Below, in pieces: positions 7,592 to 17,092 of a stretch of DNA of 64,000 nucleotides (the first letter of the stretch is position 1; each line of letters starts with the position of its first letter). A program made the translations under genes and the position numbers. The notes beneath the pieces were generated by a model. It saw only the letters and a program-made list of their open reading frames with translations, was not told the DNA's origin and did not search any database. Source of the DNA: Paenibacillus silvae. Lineage in GTDB: Bacteria > Bacillota > Bacilli > Paenibacillales > Paenibacillaceae. Location of the stretch: positions 1,010,361 through 1,074,360 of the forward strand of contig NZ_BMFU01000002.1 in the NCBI RefSeq assembly GCF_014639235.1, written 5' to 3'.

Positions 7592-9427
7592 TTACAGTTT
7601 AATCGATTCAAGACTTGCACCCTTTGCGAAAAAGCGTTCAATACCCTTCTCCACAGAAGGATCGGGAACAAGTGGCGGTGCCTGATGCGGCTTCACTCGT
7701 GCATCAATAATGACCTGGTCACAGCCCCAGTGCTTGTGAGCATAACTGCTGTTAACTCCATACATATCATGGGATGGATTGCTGCGTGTGAAGGTAGCCC
7801 ACAGAAAATTGCTGAGGCTTGCACTCATAAATGAACTGTCGTCACATACGATAATCATCGGACAACTCTCCAGCCCGCCACGTTCTTGCAAAGCAGCAGC
7901 AAACTCTTTCATTTCTTGTGCTGTGTGCTCATATGAGGTGAAGGCCGAGGTCTGAATGGAAACAACCCCAGGCATGATAAGCTGTGGATTTTCGTAACCG
8001 CGCACATCACGTAAGGCTTCCGGCACTTCCCTGCACAAATCACGAATTTTATCTCCGTATGCCGCCATTACCACTTTACTGCCGCTATTCAGTCCTGTGC
8101 CCGAATAATCCAGCGTATCAATGGTCGTATGGGTATAGAAATGAATATCACGCTGCAAATCCATGCGCTCCAGTATATACGTTAGAAACTCGACCTCTCG
8201 ATGTGTATCCAAAGGCTGCTTGTCCTCAGCCGTAATGAAAAGATATTTTGCCAGGCTAAGCTGGCCTGTACCCAGAATCCGATTGGCAATGGTCAGCAGC
8301 TCCGTCGGCTGCTTCACATCTGTATACGGTGTATAACGTTCACTGCCGATCGCAAATAACAGTGGATGAACACCCGCAGCATCTACAGCGTGAACTTCCT
8401 TAACACCCGGAATTTCCTGTTTGATCGCATCTCCGGTAATTTCATGAATCAGATCACCAAATGCGGTATCCTCCTGCGGCGGGCGACCTACAACTGTAAA
8501 CGGCCAGATTGCATTTGGCTTGGCATACACTTTATGAACACGCATCAGCGGGAATTCATGAGTCAGGCTGTAATAGCCCAGATGGTCCCCGAACGGTCCT
8601 TCCGGCTTTGTCTCGCCCGGGTAAATCTCACCCGTGATGACAAAATCCGCGTCATTACTGATGCAGTACCCATCCTTATAGCTGTAACGGAAACGGCGTC
8701 CAGCCAGCAGACCCGCAAAGGTCATCTCGCTCAATCCTTCAGGCAGCGGCATCACCGCAGACAGCGTATGAGCAGGCGGCCCACCGATGAAAATGCTGAC
8801 CTTGAGCGGCTCGCCTTTTTTCACCGCTTTGGCCTGATGGATACCGATTCCCCGATGAATCTGGTAGTGCAAGCCAATCTCCTTGTTCATCTCGTAATCA
8901 TTACCACTCAGCTGAACACGATACATGCCCAGATTGGAATTCATAATACCCGGTTTGTCCGGGTCTTCCGAATACACCTGCGGCAGCGTCACAAACGCCC
9001 CTCCATCCATGGGCCAATGCTTGATGAGCGGCAGATCAGAGATTTGAATTTCCTGAGCTGATACGGGAAGGCTGATCGATTTCTGCTTAGGCAGAGCCTG
9101 CCAGGCTGCAAGACCCGTACGAATATGTTTTAACGGCGTTTTGAGCGCCTTCATTGGATCGTCCCGAACGGACATAACCCGCTGTACACCTTCAAGTGTA
9201 TCCCGGAACATGAACTTGCTGCGTTCAACTGTGCCGAACAGATTGGAGACGGCTTTGAACCTGGAACCTTTTACATTTTCAAATAAGAGCGCCGGGCCCT
9301 TGGCTTCATGTACCTTCATGTGGATGGCAGCCATCTCCAGATTCGGATCCACCTGCTCCTTCACCCTGATCAGATGTCCATGCTGCTCCAGATCATTAAT
9401 GCAATCTTCCATATTATGATATTTCAT
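7592..9427 (-). CDS. UbiD-family prenylated-FMN-dependent decarboxylase
   Basis: This 611-residue protein belongs to the UbiD family, which decarboxylates or carboxylates aromatic and unsaturated acids using prenylated FMN. Visible family features are NSNLGMYRVQ, HYQIHRGIGIHQ, IFIGGPPAHTLSAVMPLPEG, the EGPFGDHLGYYS loop with catalytic-region acidic residues, and FTVVGRPPQEDTAFG. At about 610 residues it belongs to the long UbiD subgroup rather than the ~470-residue phenolic-acid type. No UbiX flavin prenyltransferase gene is in the window, so the cofactor must come from elsewhere. ATG 9427 is used, but the ribosome-binding site is weak. It has its own terminator and seems monocistronic. The substrate is not determined; a menaquinone-pathway or aromatic-acid role are both possible. 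Confidence 0.85.
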   Translation of the reverse strand: MKYHNMEDCINDLEQHGHLIRVKEQVDPNLEMAAIHMKVHEAKGPALLFENVKGSRFKAVSNLFGTVERSKFMFRDTLEGVQRVMSVRDDPMKALKTPLKHIRTGLAAWQALPKQKSISLPVSAQEIQISDLPLIKHWPMDGGAFVTLPQVYSEDPDKPGIMNSNLGMYRVQLSGNDYEMNKEIGLHYQIHRGIGIHQAKAVKKGEPLKVSIFIGGPPAHTLSAVMPLPEGLSEMTFAGLLAGRRFRYSYKDGYCISNDADFVITGEIYPGETKPEGPFGDHLGYYSLTHEFPLMRVHKVYAKPNAIWPFTVVGRPPQEDTAFGDLIHEITGDAIKQEIPGVKEVHAVDAAGVHPLLFAIGSERYTPYTDVKQPTELLTIANRILGTGQLSLAKYLFITAEDKQPLDTHREVEFLTYILERMDLQRDIHFYTHTTIDTLDYSGTGLNSGSKVVMAAYGDKIRDLCREVPEALRDVRGYENPQLIMPGVVSIQTSAFTSYEHTAQEMKEFAAALQERGGLESCPMIIVCDDSSFMSASLSNFLWATFTRSNPSHDMYGVNSSYAHKHWGCDQVIIDARVKPHQAPPLVPDPSVEKGIERFFAKGASLESIKL

Positions 9428-9675
9428 CGGATGGCTCCATTCTGTATATAATAAAATCGCTTGATTATGTTCATATATTCACATACACATGCAGTATGAT
9501 AGGACAAGAACGACTACGATCACAAGGTTTTAATTTTTCTTCTATGCCATGTCTATTAAACTATGCACTGCACGTCTCTTCTATTTTATCAAATGATCTG
9601 CCGCTAAACAAAGAAAACTATTCTTTCATTAAATAATCAGTAGGGATGCGCCATTCTGCCAAATAAAGCATAGAA

Positions 9676-9726
9676 AATGCAGAACCAAGCTAGGTACCGT
9701 TTTATCGGAACCTGCAGTTCTGCATT
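9676..9726 (-). terminator. Terminator of the ABC-regulator-kinase operon
   Basis: AATGCAGAAC and GTTCTGCATT form a 10-bp stem with an inner GGT/ACC pair. It is T-rich on the minus-strand side and lies about 50 bases after the kinase stop. The remaining 9428-9675 stretch holds only the UbiD promoter region. Confidence 0.65.
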
Positions 9727-9778
9727 ATAAAAAAGCCGTACCTCTCATTTCATGGTTATTGCACAATCCCACAAGACT

Positions 9779-11113
9779 TCATGAAGATAATCGTTTTCGC
9801 GGAATCGTTACCACCATCTCTGTGCCTTCACCCACAGTACTTGTGACATCAATGGTACACTCATGCAGTTTCAAAATTTTGATGACAATAGATAAGCCTA
9901 GTCCATTGCCTTTGAGAGAGCTGCTTCGCGCTTTATCCACCATATAAAAACGATCAAAGATATGCGGCAGCGCCTCCTGCGGAATGCCTTTCCCCGTATC
10001 GCGAATGTGTACGCTCACACCGGAAGGACTTTCCCTCATATCTACATAAATACTTCCGCCCGCATCGGTATATTTGATGGCATTGCCTAATATGTTTTGC
10101 CATACCTGATCGAATAAATCCTCATCCGCCTGAATGGTGCAGGGCAGCAGCTCCAGTTCCATATTTAAATCTTTCCTGGACCATTGCGGCTCTGCCAGCA
10201 CAATGATTTTTCGCAATTGCTCATCCAGCTGGAACGAGCTGAAGCTCGTGGGATGATGCTCAGAATCGAGGGACGCCAGGCGAAGCAGATTATCGCTCAA
10301 TCTCGATAAACGCAGTGTCTCTTCGTAGATAATCTCCAGGTGCTCCTTCTGTTCCTCCGGGGGGATCACCCCATCCTGAAGCGCCTTGGTGAACCCTCGG
10401 ATCGACGTAAGCGGGGATTGCATCTCGTGCGAAACGTTACTGACAAAGTCCTCCCGTATGGAATCAATCTTCTGCAGTTCTCTTGCCATCTGGTTGAAGC
10501 TCTCCATCAACTCTCCGAATTCATCATGATTTCTGTACTTCAGACGTACGGTCAAATCTCCTGAGGACATTTTTTGTGCCGCTGCTGTCAGCTGTTTAAT
10601 CGGCTTTACAATAAATCTGGACATCAGCAGAATTAATAAACTACCAATGATCAGTACGGTTAACAGTGAAGTGAGCAGTCTCTCTCTTAATGTATGAAAC
10701 AGGGGTGCGAAATCATTTTGCATCAACACGGCATCCATACCTGTCCCCCCCGGAACTCCCACTGCAGCTGTACCATTTTTGTTATTAAAAATGACTGCCT
10801 TCGTCCTGCCAGGTTCGAACAATGCCTGCACCTGCTCCTCAGGTAAAGCGGCAAGCACCTCACTTTGCTTGTTTACCAGCGTAATGTTCATACCGTACTT
10901 TTCAAAAATCTGCAAGCTCGATTGCAATTTTTCGGGATCATCTATGAGATGGATCAATGCAGCAACATCTTCAACTACTGCTGCCATGGCGTCATTTGGG
11001 GTGTTTTTTCCGGCATCATTCTGCAAAATAAAGGTTAGCACCAGACTCACAATCACAATGCCGATGAACGTAACCACAATGCGAAAACGTAAACTGTTCC
11101 TGATAAATTTCAT
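9779..11113 (-). CDS. Two-component sensor histidine kinase (HAMP, HisKA, HATPase)
   Basis: This 444-residue membrane kinase has a first membrane helix at residues 11-30 and an extracellular sensor of roughly 110 residues. A second helix is at about 148-166, then a HAMP linker (FIVKPIKQLTAAAQKMSSGDL). The phospho-acceptor box is SHEMQSPL with His229. The N box is NILGNAIKYT, and the glycine boxes are DTGKGIP and KGNGLGLSI. The gene overlaps the response regulator stop/start by 4 bases (ATGA), so the two are translationally coupled. It is the last gene of an operon with a fused ABC exporter, as in antimicrobial-peptide or cell-envelope-stress modules. The size of the extracellular loop argues for direct ligand sensing rather than the short-loop BceS type. 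Confidence 0.93.
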   Translation of the reverse strand: MKFIRNSLRFRIVVTFIGIVIVSLVLTFILQNDAGKNTPNDAMAAVVEDVAALIHLIDDPEKLQSSLQIFEKYGMNITLVNKQSEVLAALPEEQVQALFEPGRTKAVIFNNKNGTAAVGVPGGTGMDAVLMQNDFAPLFHTLRERLLTSLLTVLIIGSLLILLMSRFIVKPIKQLTAAAQKMSSGDLTVRLKYRNHDEFGELMESFNQMARELQKIDSIREDFVSNVSHEMQSPLTSIRGFTKALQDGVIPPEEQKEHLEIIYEETLRLSRLSDNLLRLASLDSEHHPTSFSSFQLDEQLRKIIVLAEPQWSRKDLNMELELLPCTIQADEDLFDQVWQNILGNAIKYTDAGGSIYVDMRESPSGVSVHIRDTGKGIPQEALPHIFDRFYMVDKARSSSLKGNGLGLSIVIKILKLHECTIDVTSTVGEGTEMVVTIPRKRLSS

Positions 11114-11778
11114 GTCAGCTCCAGACGATATCCAAGTCCGCGAACGGTTGAAATCGTAAATTGCGAGACGGATTCCAGCCTTTCTCTGAGACGTTTGATA
11201 TGCACATCTACGGTGCGCTCATCCCCTTCGTAATCCATCCCCCAGATATCATATATGAGCTGATGACGCGTGCATATTTTACCTGGCTTGCTGGCGAGCG
11301 AAAACAGAAGCTCACATTCCTTCTTTTTCAAATCGATTGTTCTTCCCTCCGCTTCCACGATCAGACGCTCCAGATCAATCGTCACTCCGGCAAGCTGAAT
11401 GATATGCGACAGACTTTTGTTATATCTTTTCAATAACGATTGTACCCGCAGAACCAGCTCCACGGGATCAAACGGTTTCACCACATAGTCATCCGTACCG
11501 ACGTGGAAGCCTTTAACCTTGTCTTTGGATTCTCCCTTGGCCGTGACCATCAGAATTGGAATATCGGTATAGGAACGAATGTCCTGAGTCAATTCAATTC
11601 CGTCCATCCGGGGCATCATCACATCCACGATCACAAGATCGACCTTGGTGGTGGATAGGAGGTCCAGTGCCTCTTCCCCATCGGAGGCTTCCAGCACGGA
11701 TAGCTGATTTTTCTCGAGATAGATTCGCATCAATTTGCGGATATGCGGATCATCGTCCACGACAAGTACGGTATTCAT
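11110..11778 (-). CDS. OmpR/PhoB-family response regulator
   Basis: This 222-residue regulator has a receiver domain with the acidic pocket DDD (8-10), phospho-acceptor Asp52 (VIVDVMMPRMDG), the switch Thr (MVTAKGE) and Lys (VVKPFDP). A winged-helix output domain ends RTVDVHIKRLRERLE...VRGLGYRLE. It sits 28 bp after the ABC gene and overlaps the kinase gene by 4 bp. Regulators of this type bind direct repeats with 11-bp phasing. Such repeats (TTGTGAAC-N3-TTATGAAC) lie ahead of this operon, and a very similar pair lies ahead of the neighbouring dockerin operon, which is the likely second target. Confidence 0.94.
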   Translation of the reverse strand: MNTVLVVDDDPHIRKLMRIYLEKNQLSVLEASDGEEALDLLSTTKVDLVIVDVMMPRMDGIELTQDIRSYTDIPILMVTAKGESKDKVKGFHVGTDDYVVKPFDPVELVLRVQSLLKRYNKSLSHIIQLAGVTIDLERLIVEAEGRTIDLKKKECELLFSLASKPGKICTRHQLIYDIWGMDYEGDERTVDVHIKRLRERLESVSQFTISTVRGLGYRLELT

Positions 11779-11806
11779 CTGTACATTTTCCTTCCCGATA
11801 TAAGCT

Positions 11807-13768
11807 TTATTCGTACCGCAGAGATTCCATCGGGTCCAGCTTTGCTGCCTTGGAAGATGGCATCAGGCCAGCGATTACACTGATTCCTGTGCTTACAAGT
11901 AAACCAAACAGCATATAGTTGCCCGATAGATGAATCAATTCTGCCCCAAATGCCTGTTCCAGCAAAATATTAAGCACGTAACTGAGGCCAAGCGCCGCGA
12001 TTACGGCAATGATACCACTAAATGCACCTAACAGGGCAGACTCGGAGAAGAAGATTCGCCGAATATCTTTTTTCCTTGCACCGATCGCTCGTAAAATTCC
12101 AATCTCTTTGGTGCGTTCCACTACACTGATGTATAACACAACCAGGATCATAATGCCGGATACAATCAGAGAAATGCCTGCAATGCCTGCCAGTACAATC
12201 GTCGCCATGCTCACGTATGTTGTAATATTCTCCATGATTTTGGCCTTCTGTGAGCCTGTAAAGCCTGCATCTGTTGCGGCTTTATTAATATCGTTGACAT
12301 ATTTCAAATCGGTTGCATAAGCGTTCACCTGAATGGGCCCTATCGTAATATCATGACCCGAATACAAGCTCTCAAGTGTCTGAGCGGGGATGTATCCCGG
12401 TGTCTGCTGCATAGGTGATCTTGGCTCTGCAGCCTCATACAACCCGGAAACCGTCAATTTTTTCTCTAAAGTAACCGGTTTTTGATTGGCATCCATTTCG
12501 TTGATATACAAAGTGATCGTCTTGCCGATCATGGATTCAGCCTGGTTCCCGCTTAACTGATCTGCAGCAGTTTTCGGCAGCAGCATTTGATTATCAGCGG
12601 GCATTGCCCCCTTCTCAATCAAGGAAGGGTCGAACGAATCAGTAAGTGTTGTAAGCTGTGAAAGTGCCACGCTTTGCTCATCATACACAATGGTTGATTT
12701 TCCTGTAATAGAAGTGATTGTTTCAATATGATCTACATTCGGGAACTGACGTATCTTTTCGATATCGTCTTTGGTAAACGATTCTCCAGGCGCCATTAAA
12801 GCCTGCGGACCCTGCAAGTCCTTGGACTCCGCGCTTGGTTTAGTCATATCCACAAGCAAGGGGTCCATGCTTGCATTGATCTCATCGTTCATATATGTTG
12901 TGATGCCGTTACCTAGGGACAGCATGAGAAGCACACTTAATATACCGATGGAGCCGCCTAAAGCAACCAAAACATTTCGTTTCATGTTAAGCTTCATATT
13001 TTGCAGCGCCATGCGAAATGATGCTAACAGACCAAGACTGCGTGAAGTTGCCCGATCCGGCTCATTAACTGTGCTGGAGCGTTCCCTCAACTGAATATCA
13101 TCTGCTACTCTGCCTTCCTCCATTCTCACGATTCTTGTGCCGGAATCAGCGACCTTCTGGGAGTGTGTTACCGCCAGAACCAGCACCCCTTTTTGAGCAA
13201 TGTTATCCAGCAGCTTCAGAATCTGATCTCCATTCTCCCGATCCAGCGCCCCTGTGGGCTCATCAGCAAGAATAATATCAGGATTATTGGACAGAGCGCG
13301 GGCAATCGATACTCTCTGCTTCTGTCCCCCGGACAGCTGGTTCGGACGTTTATGCAGATGTTCTTTCAACCCGACCTCAGTCAGAATATCAATGGCTCGC
13401 CGGTTCCGCTCCTTAACCTCAGTATCTGTCATCTGCATCGCAATGGTTACATTTTCGAGCACAGACAGATGGGGAATCAGATTGAAGTTTTGAAAAACAA
13501 ATCCTACATTATTTTTGCGATAATCATCCATTTCATTCTCGGTCATTTCACTCAAGTTTTGCCCGCGAACTACAACATTTCCTTCATAATCGGAGTCCAT
13601 TCCCCCAATAATATTCATTAGCGTGGATTTTCCACATCCGGATTCACCAAGAATAGATACAAATTCTCCCGTCTGAAAACTCAGGTTCAAGCCATGAAGA
13701 ACAGGTACTTTTTCTTTCCCATATAATGTGTATGATTTACGTACATTTTCCACTTCCAGTATTTTCAT
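11807..13768 (-). CDS. MacB-type ABC exporter, fused ATPase-FtsX permease
   Basis: This 653-residue protein fuses an ABC ATPase to an FtsX/MacB permease. The ATPase (residues 1-230) has Walker A GESGCGKST, Q-loop FVFQNFNLIP, signature LSGGQKQR and Walker B IILADEP. After a linker come a membrane helix near residue 265 and a large extracytoplasmic domain (about 290-510). Three C-terminal helices follow, with the FtsX motif (VVERTKEIGILRAIGARKKDI). Such mechanotransmission pumps remove peptides or lipids from the envelope or release envelope proteins. It is the first gene of the operon with its own two-component system, whose likely binding repeats lie 66-84 bp upstream of this start. A role in cell-envelope defence or in handling the neighbouring cohesin/dockerin proteins is inference. 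Confidence 0.9.
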   Translation of the reverse strand: MKILEVENVRKSYTLYGKEKVPVLHGLNLSFQTGEFVSILGESGCGKSTLMNIIGGMDSDYEGNVVVRGQNLSEMTENEMDDYRKNNVGFVFQNFNLIPHLSVLENVTIAMQMTDTEVKERNRRAIDILTEVGLKEHLHKRPNQLSGGQKQRVSIARALSNNPDIILADEPTGALDRENGDQILKLLDNIAQKGVLVLAVTHSQKVADSGTRIVRMEEGRVADDIQLRERSSTVNEPDRATSRSLGLLASFRMALQNMKLNMKRNVLVALGGSIGILSVLLMLSLGNGITTYMNDEINASMDPLLVDMTKPSAESKDLQGPQALMAPGESFTKDDIEKIRQFPNVDHIETITSITGKSTIVYDEQSVALSQLTTLTDSFDPSLIEKGAMPADNQMLLPKTAADQLSGNQAESMIGKTITLYINEMDANQKPVTLEKKLTVSGLYEAAEPRSPMQQTPGYIPAQTLESLYSGHDITIGPIQVNAYATDLKYVNDINKAATDAGFTGSQKAKIMENITTYVSMATIVLAGIAGISLIVSGIMILVVLYISVVERTKEIGILRAIGARKKDIRRIFFSESALLGAFSGIIAVIAALGLSYVLNILLEQAFGAELIHLSGNYMLFGLLVSTGISVIAGLMPSSKAAKLDPMESLRYE

Positions 13769-13809
13769 TTATTCTTCCACTCCTGTTTCTGTAAAATAAA
13801 ATCATGATC

Positions 13810-13852
13810 TTGTGAACACATCCTATCACTTGTTTGTGAACTGATTATGAAC
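13810..13852 (-). promoter_or_regulatory. Direct-repeat binding site for the OmpR-type regulator, ABC operon
   Basis: TTGTGAAC (13834-13841) and TTATGAAC (13845-13852) are spaced 11 bp apart. A third TTGTGAAC is at 13810-13817. The 11-bp phasing is typical of OmpR-family sites. The pair lies 66-84 bp ahead of the ABC gene, the same distance as the matching pair ahead of the dockerin gene. A minus-strand TAGGAT near 13822-13827 could be the -10. Confidence 0.55.
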
Positions 13853-13868
13853 TGCATCATCGGAGCAC

Positions 13869-13919
13869 AAAAAAGCACCCGCAGCGGCTTGAAGTACTTC
13901 TTCAAGTCACCACAGGTGC
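13869..13919 (-). terminator. Terminator of the dockerin/cohesin operon
   Basis: GCACC/GGTGC form the outer pairs and CTTGAAG/CTTCAAG the inner stem. Six T follow on the minus strand. It lies about 50 bases after the cohesin-SLH stop codon and separates that operon from the ABC operon. Confidence 0.75.
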
Positions 13920-13970
13920 ATGGATTATAGAAACGAGAAAGCAGAAGCTTACTTGATTATTCAGTAAAAA

Positions 13971-15914
13971 TTAAATCAATCCCGCCTTGGCCAGCAAACG
14001 TTTCACAATCGCTGCTGTCTGTGCACGGCTAACATCTGCATCCGTCATCAGCTTGCCATCATCACCTTGTACCAAGCCTTGTTTGATTGCCGATGCTACA
14101 GATTCAGCCGCCCATGGCTGAACTTTGTTGCCGTCACTGTATGTGCCAAGCAGATTCGCAGTTTCGGAAGCATCTGCCTGTGCCAGCTCCACCAGCTTCA
14201 TGGCACGGGAAACGATTGTCATCGCTTCAGCGCGAGATATTTCGCTGTTCGGACGGAAGCTATTATCGGTATAACCGGAGATTAATCCGTAAGATACCGC
14301 GGTTTGAACTTCATTTTCATACCAGCTGTCTGCCTTCACATCAGTAAATGCGGTTGTTACGTCATTCTCGGGTGAATGCAAACCCAGACCTCTGAGCAGC
14401 ACAGCCGTGAACTCCGCACGCGTAATACTGCGATCCGGTGCAAATTGTTGATCTCCTTCACCCTCGACAACGAGACGGGAAGCCAGATCCTCCACATCCG
14501 CACGGCTCCAGTGACTGGAAATATCGTTAAAGGTCGTTGGATGGTAGATCAAAGCGTACGTGCTGTTCGTCAAACTGTTAATGACGGCTGAATCATTTAC
14601 TGTGCCCTTGATAACTTTGGTCGGCACATGCAGCATCGTTCCGTCCGCTTGAAGCACAACCCCCGTTGTAATCTTGGAGCCGTCTACGCCTTCAGGCAGC
14701 GTAATCGAACGTTCTACATAGGCGTTGAAACGATTCACATCAACCTGCTGGCCGTTGTATACAGCCTTCACTTCGAAATCGACCGGAGCCGCAACTACAG
14801 TGGTATTTCCGATTTTGCTTGCTGCTGCTTCAATTGCAGCTTTCTTGGTTTCATTGCTCGGTGCAATGGCAATCTGGATGGTTACGTCTTCCAATGGTGC
14901 TGTACCACCCAACTGTTTCACAACCTGATCTACTTTGATTTGGCTCGCTGGCAAGGTGTATGTACCCGTATCCGTCTGAATAACCACCTCAGCGTTGCTG
15001 CCTTCCATCGTTTTAACCAGTTTAGCGTTTAATTCACCCACAACTGTGTTCGTGCCTGTGCCCGTAACCGGGAGTAATAGCGTACGAAGCCCGTTACCCA
15101 CCTGATTAATCACTTTGTTGTTATCCACATGAATTGTTGTTGTCACCTTATTGCCTGCTGTAGAAGTAGAGGCTGTTGCAGACTGCTCCTGTTTTTGCCC
15201 ATTTACATAGATGTCAACGCCCTTGGTCGCAACTGGAGTTGAGGGTGCAGATGATACAGGGGTTGAAACCGTGCCGCCACCTGACGAACCTGTTGAAGGC
15301 GAACTCGAGTTACCGCCAGAGCTTGCTGCCGTAATGGTAATGGTTCCCCCTGACAACTCGGCAGGTGAACTGTGCTCCAGATTATTGAAGCGCCAGTGTT
15401 CTTTATCATCCTGAACAACCGTGAGTTGTGTCGTTCCTGGAGCAGCATTGCTTTTCGCTTTAATCTCTATCTCGAATAATTGACCTAGATCAATCAGACC
15501 AGTATCTCCTTGAGATCTTTGTTCAAAGCTTTCTTTCGAATTCACCCAGATGATGCGTACCCAGCCTTCGGCGTTATTAATCTGGTATTGGAAGTCGGGC
15601 ACACTTGCTTCCGTTGCAGAAGAGGCGATGTCGCCGGACGCAACGGGTGTAATACGCACCACTTCCAGCAATGAGTTTTTAAAATCGATCTGCATATTAT
15701 AAGCGTTAATCGGATACTCATTCTGTGTCAATTTGACAGGCACCTTAACGGATTCACCCGCCTGCACACTCACATTGCTGAACTCGACCTGAGTGGTAAT
15801 CCGCGGTGTAGCCCCTGCCACATCTGGTAACATAATGGAAGAAAATAATGTTAACATGATCAGGCCTGACATCGTTTTTCTCATTTTTGCACGTTTCTTT
15901 TTCGGTTGAAGCAT
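13971..15914 (-). CDS. Cohesin-domain surface protein anchored by three SLH repeats
   Basis: This 647-residue secreted protein is built like a small anchoring scaffoldin. A basic, hydrophobic signal peptide ends near residue 36. A cohesin-like domain (about 37-195) follows, with FSNVSVQAGESVKVPVKL, AYNMQIDFKNSLLEVVRI and the closing GTTQLTV...ELSGGTITI strands. Then come a Ser/Gly/Pro linker (SSGGNSSSPSTGSSGGG) and a middle region of unknown fold (about 230-460). Three C-terminal SLH repeats (FNDISSHWSRADVEDLASR, AFTDVKADSWYENEV, and a third ending SRAQTAAIVKRLL) bind cell-wall polymers. The start is ATG 15914, which has GGAGGTT 7 bases upstream; an in-frame earlier codon lacks one. It follows the dockerin gene by 73 bp, so a secreted partner and its anchor are co-expressed. 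Confidence 0.88.
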   Translation of the reverse strand: MLQPKKKRAKMRKTMSGLIMLTLFSSIMLPDVAGATPRITTQVEFSNVSVQAGESVKVPVKLTQNEYPINAYNMQIDFKNSLLEVVRITPVASGDIASSATEASVPDFQYQINNAEGWVRIIWVNSKESFEQRSQGDTGLIDLGQLFEIEIKAKSNAAPGTTQLTVVQDDKEHWRFNNLEHSSPAELSGGTITITAASSGGNSSSPSTGSSGGGTVSTPVSSAPSTPVATKGVDIYVNGQKQEQSATASTSTAGNKVTTTIHVDNNKVINQVGNGLRTLLLPVTGTGTNTVVGELNAKLVKTMEGSNAEVVIQTDTGTYTLPASQIKVDQVVKQLGGTAPLEDVTIQIAIAPSNETKKAAIEAAASKIGNTTVVAAPVDFEVKAVYNGQQVDVNRFNAYVERSITLPEGVDGSKITTGVVLQADGTMLHVPTKVIKGTVNDSAVINSLTNSTYALIYHPTTFNDISSHWSRADVEDLASRLVVEGEGDQQFAPDRSITRAEFTAVLLRGLGLHSPENDVTTAFTDVKADSWYENEVQTAVSYGLISGYTDNSFRPNSEISRAEAMTIVSRAMKLVELAQADASETANLLGTYSDGNKVQPWAAESVASAIKQGLVQGDDGKLMTDADVSRAQTAAIVKRLLAKAGLI

Positions 15915-15987
15915 GGTATAACCTCCATGTCTGGGTTCTGTTATTAAGCAACTCATTATTTCTTTAGTTGCGAGATAGGAAATGAAA

Positions 15988-17046
15988 TCAAGTTAATTTT
16001 GGCACAGGTGTCTTCGTAATGATGATAAAAGGTTTTATTTCAGATTCATAAGGTCCAACTATAGGCGTGACCTTCAAAATAAGATATTTGTCAATGTCTC
16101 CGATCTGTATTTTGTAACTACTATCTGTAGCTCCAATAATCTCTTGCATATCCTCTCCTGTTGGAGATGTTGAATTATACCACTGATAAGATAAATGCAT
16201 GTTGTAACCGGTATCGACATCTAATACCTGGACATCGCTTGATATCGTTTCTTGATAATAGTTATTACCTTCTATTGTGTCTTTGAAGACACGAGGTACA
16301 TCCTGCTTCTGTTTGAACGTCAGCACATAACTGTTATCCTTAGCGCCAAGAGTGCCTCCAATATACCCCTTCATGAAAGCGCTCATGTCATTAGTCTTAT
16401 CAGGTACACCGTTTCGATCAATGTCTGCTTTGTTCATTTCCACATAAGAAACGGAGGCACTTCTACCATACTGTATGTTACGAAGGTAACTGAATAATTC
16501 AACAGCATCGGCAGAATCAACGTAGCCGTCATTATTGAAATCACCTTTTTTGCTGATGTACAGCTCGATGTTGTCTGTAATCGTTTCTGATTCGGAATTC
16601 GGGTCTTGCGATGTATTGTACTGTGCTGTTATTTCAATATTTACTATGCCGCTGGCAAAGGGAACAACGACTAATTTATATCTCGAATTTTCATACGATG
16701 CATTTACACTAGCAATTTCATCATTGCTGGACTTCGCACTAATTAACGTAAGATTATCTGATGGAAAATGGCTGCTTAAATCAATCGTAATAAGATTACT
16801 TTGTTCAACCACGATAGGTACAGAAGGCATAATAGGCAGCCCATTTGATTGCTCTGATGAAACATTCAACCAAGAGATACCCTCATTAAGTACAGGACGT
16901 GAAATCTCCAGGGATGGTCCAATCGCCCCTGCTTGAACCTGAGGAAGTGAACCTGCTACCGGCAAGGCTATGCCGAGTCCGAGTGCGGCCAACATGCTTT
17001 TTTTCATAATCGGCTTTAATGTATTACGTTTGTTTTTCCCCTTCAA
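15988..17046 (-). CDS. Secreted dockerin-containing protein
   Basis: This 352-residue secreted protein has a signal peptide (basic start, LAALGLGIALPVAGSL, cleavage near residue 39) and an N-terminal beta-rich region to about 165. A type I-like dockerin module lies at about 166-231, with two calcium loops: GDFNNDGYVDSAD, and ADIDRNGVPDKTND followed by FMKGYIGG. An Ig-like C-terminal domain (LSYQWYNST...YKIQIGDIDKYLILKVTP) follows. Dockerins usually end a protein; here the module is internal. No catalytic domain is visible, so the cargo function is unknown. The start is TTG 17046: GAGGAGG sits 8 bases ahead, while an out-of-frame ATG two bases earlier gives only two codons. It is first in the operon with the cohesin-SLH gene, the likely binding partner. 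Confidence 0.82.
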   Translation of the reverse strand: MKGKNKRNTLKPIMKKSMLAALGLGIALPVAGSLPQVQAGAIGPSLEISRPVLNEGISWLNVSSEQSNGLPIMPSVPIVVEQSNLITIDLSSHFPSDNLTLISAKSSNDEIASVNASYENSRYKLVVVPFASGIVNIEITAQYNTSQDPNSESETITDNIELYISKKGDFNNDGYVDSADAVELFSYLRNIQYGRSASVSYVEMNKADIDRNGVPDKTNDMSAFMKGYIGGTLGAKDNSYVLTFKQKQDVPRVFKDTIEGNNYYQETISSDVQVLDVDTGYNMHLSYQWYNSTSPTGEDMQEIIGATDSSYKIQIGDIDKYLILKVTPIVGPYESEIKPFIIITKTPVPKLT

Positions 17047-17092
17047 TTCATGTTCCTCCTCGTGTATATCTAAAATTTGAAAAGACTATGCA

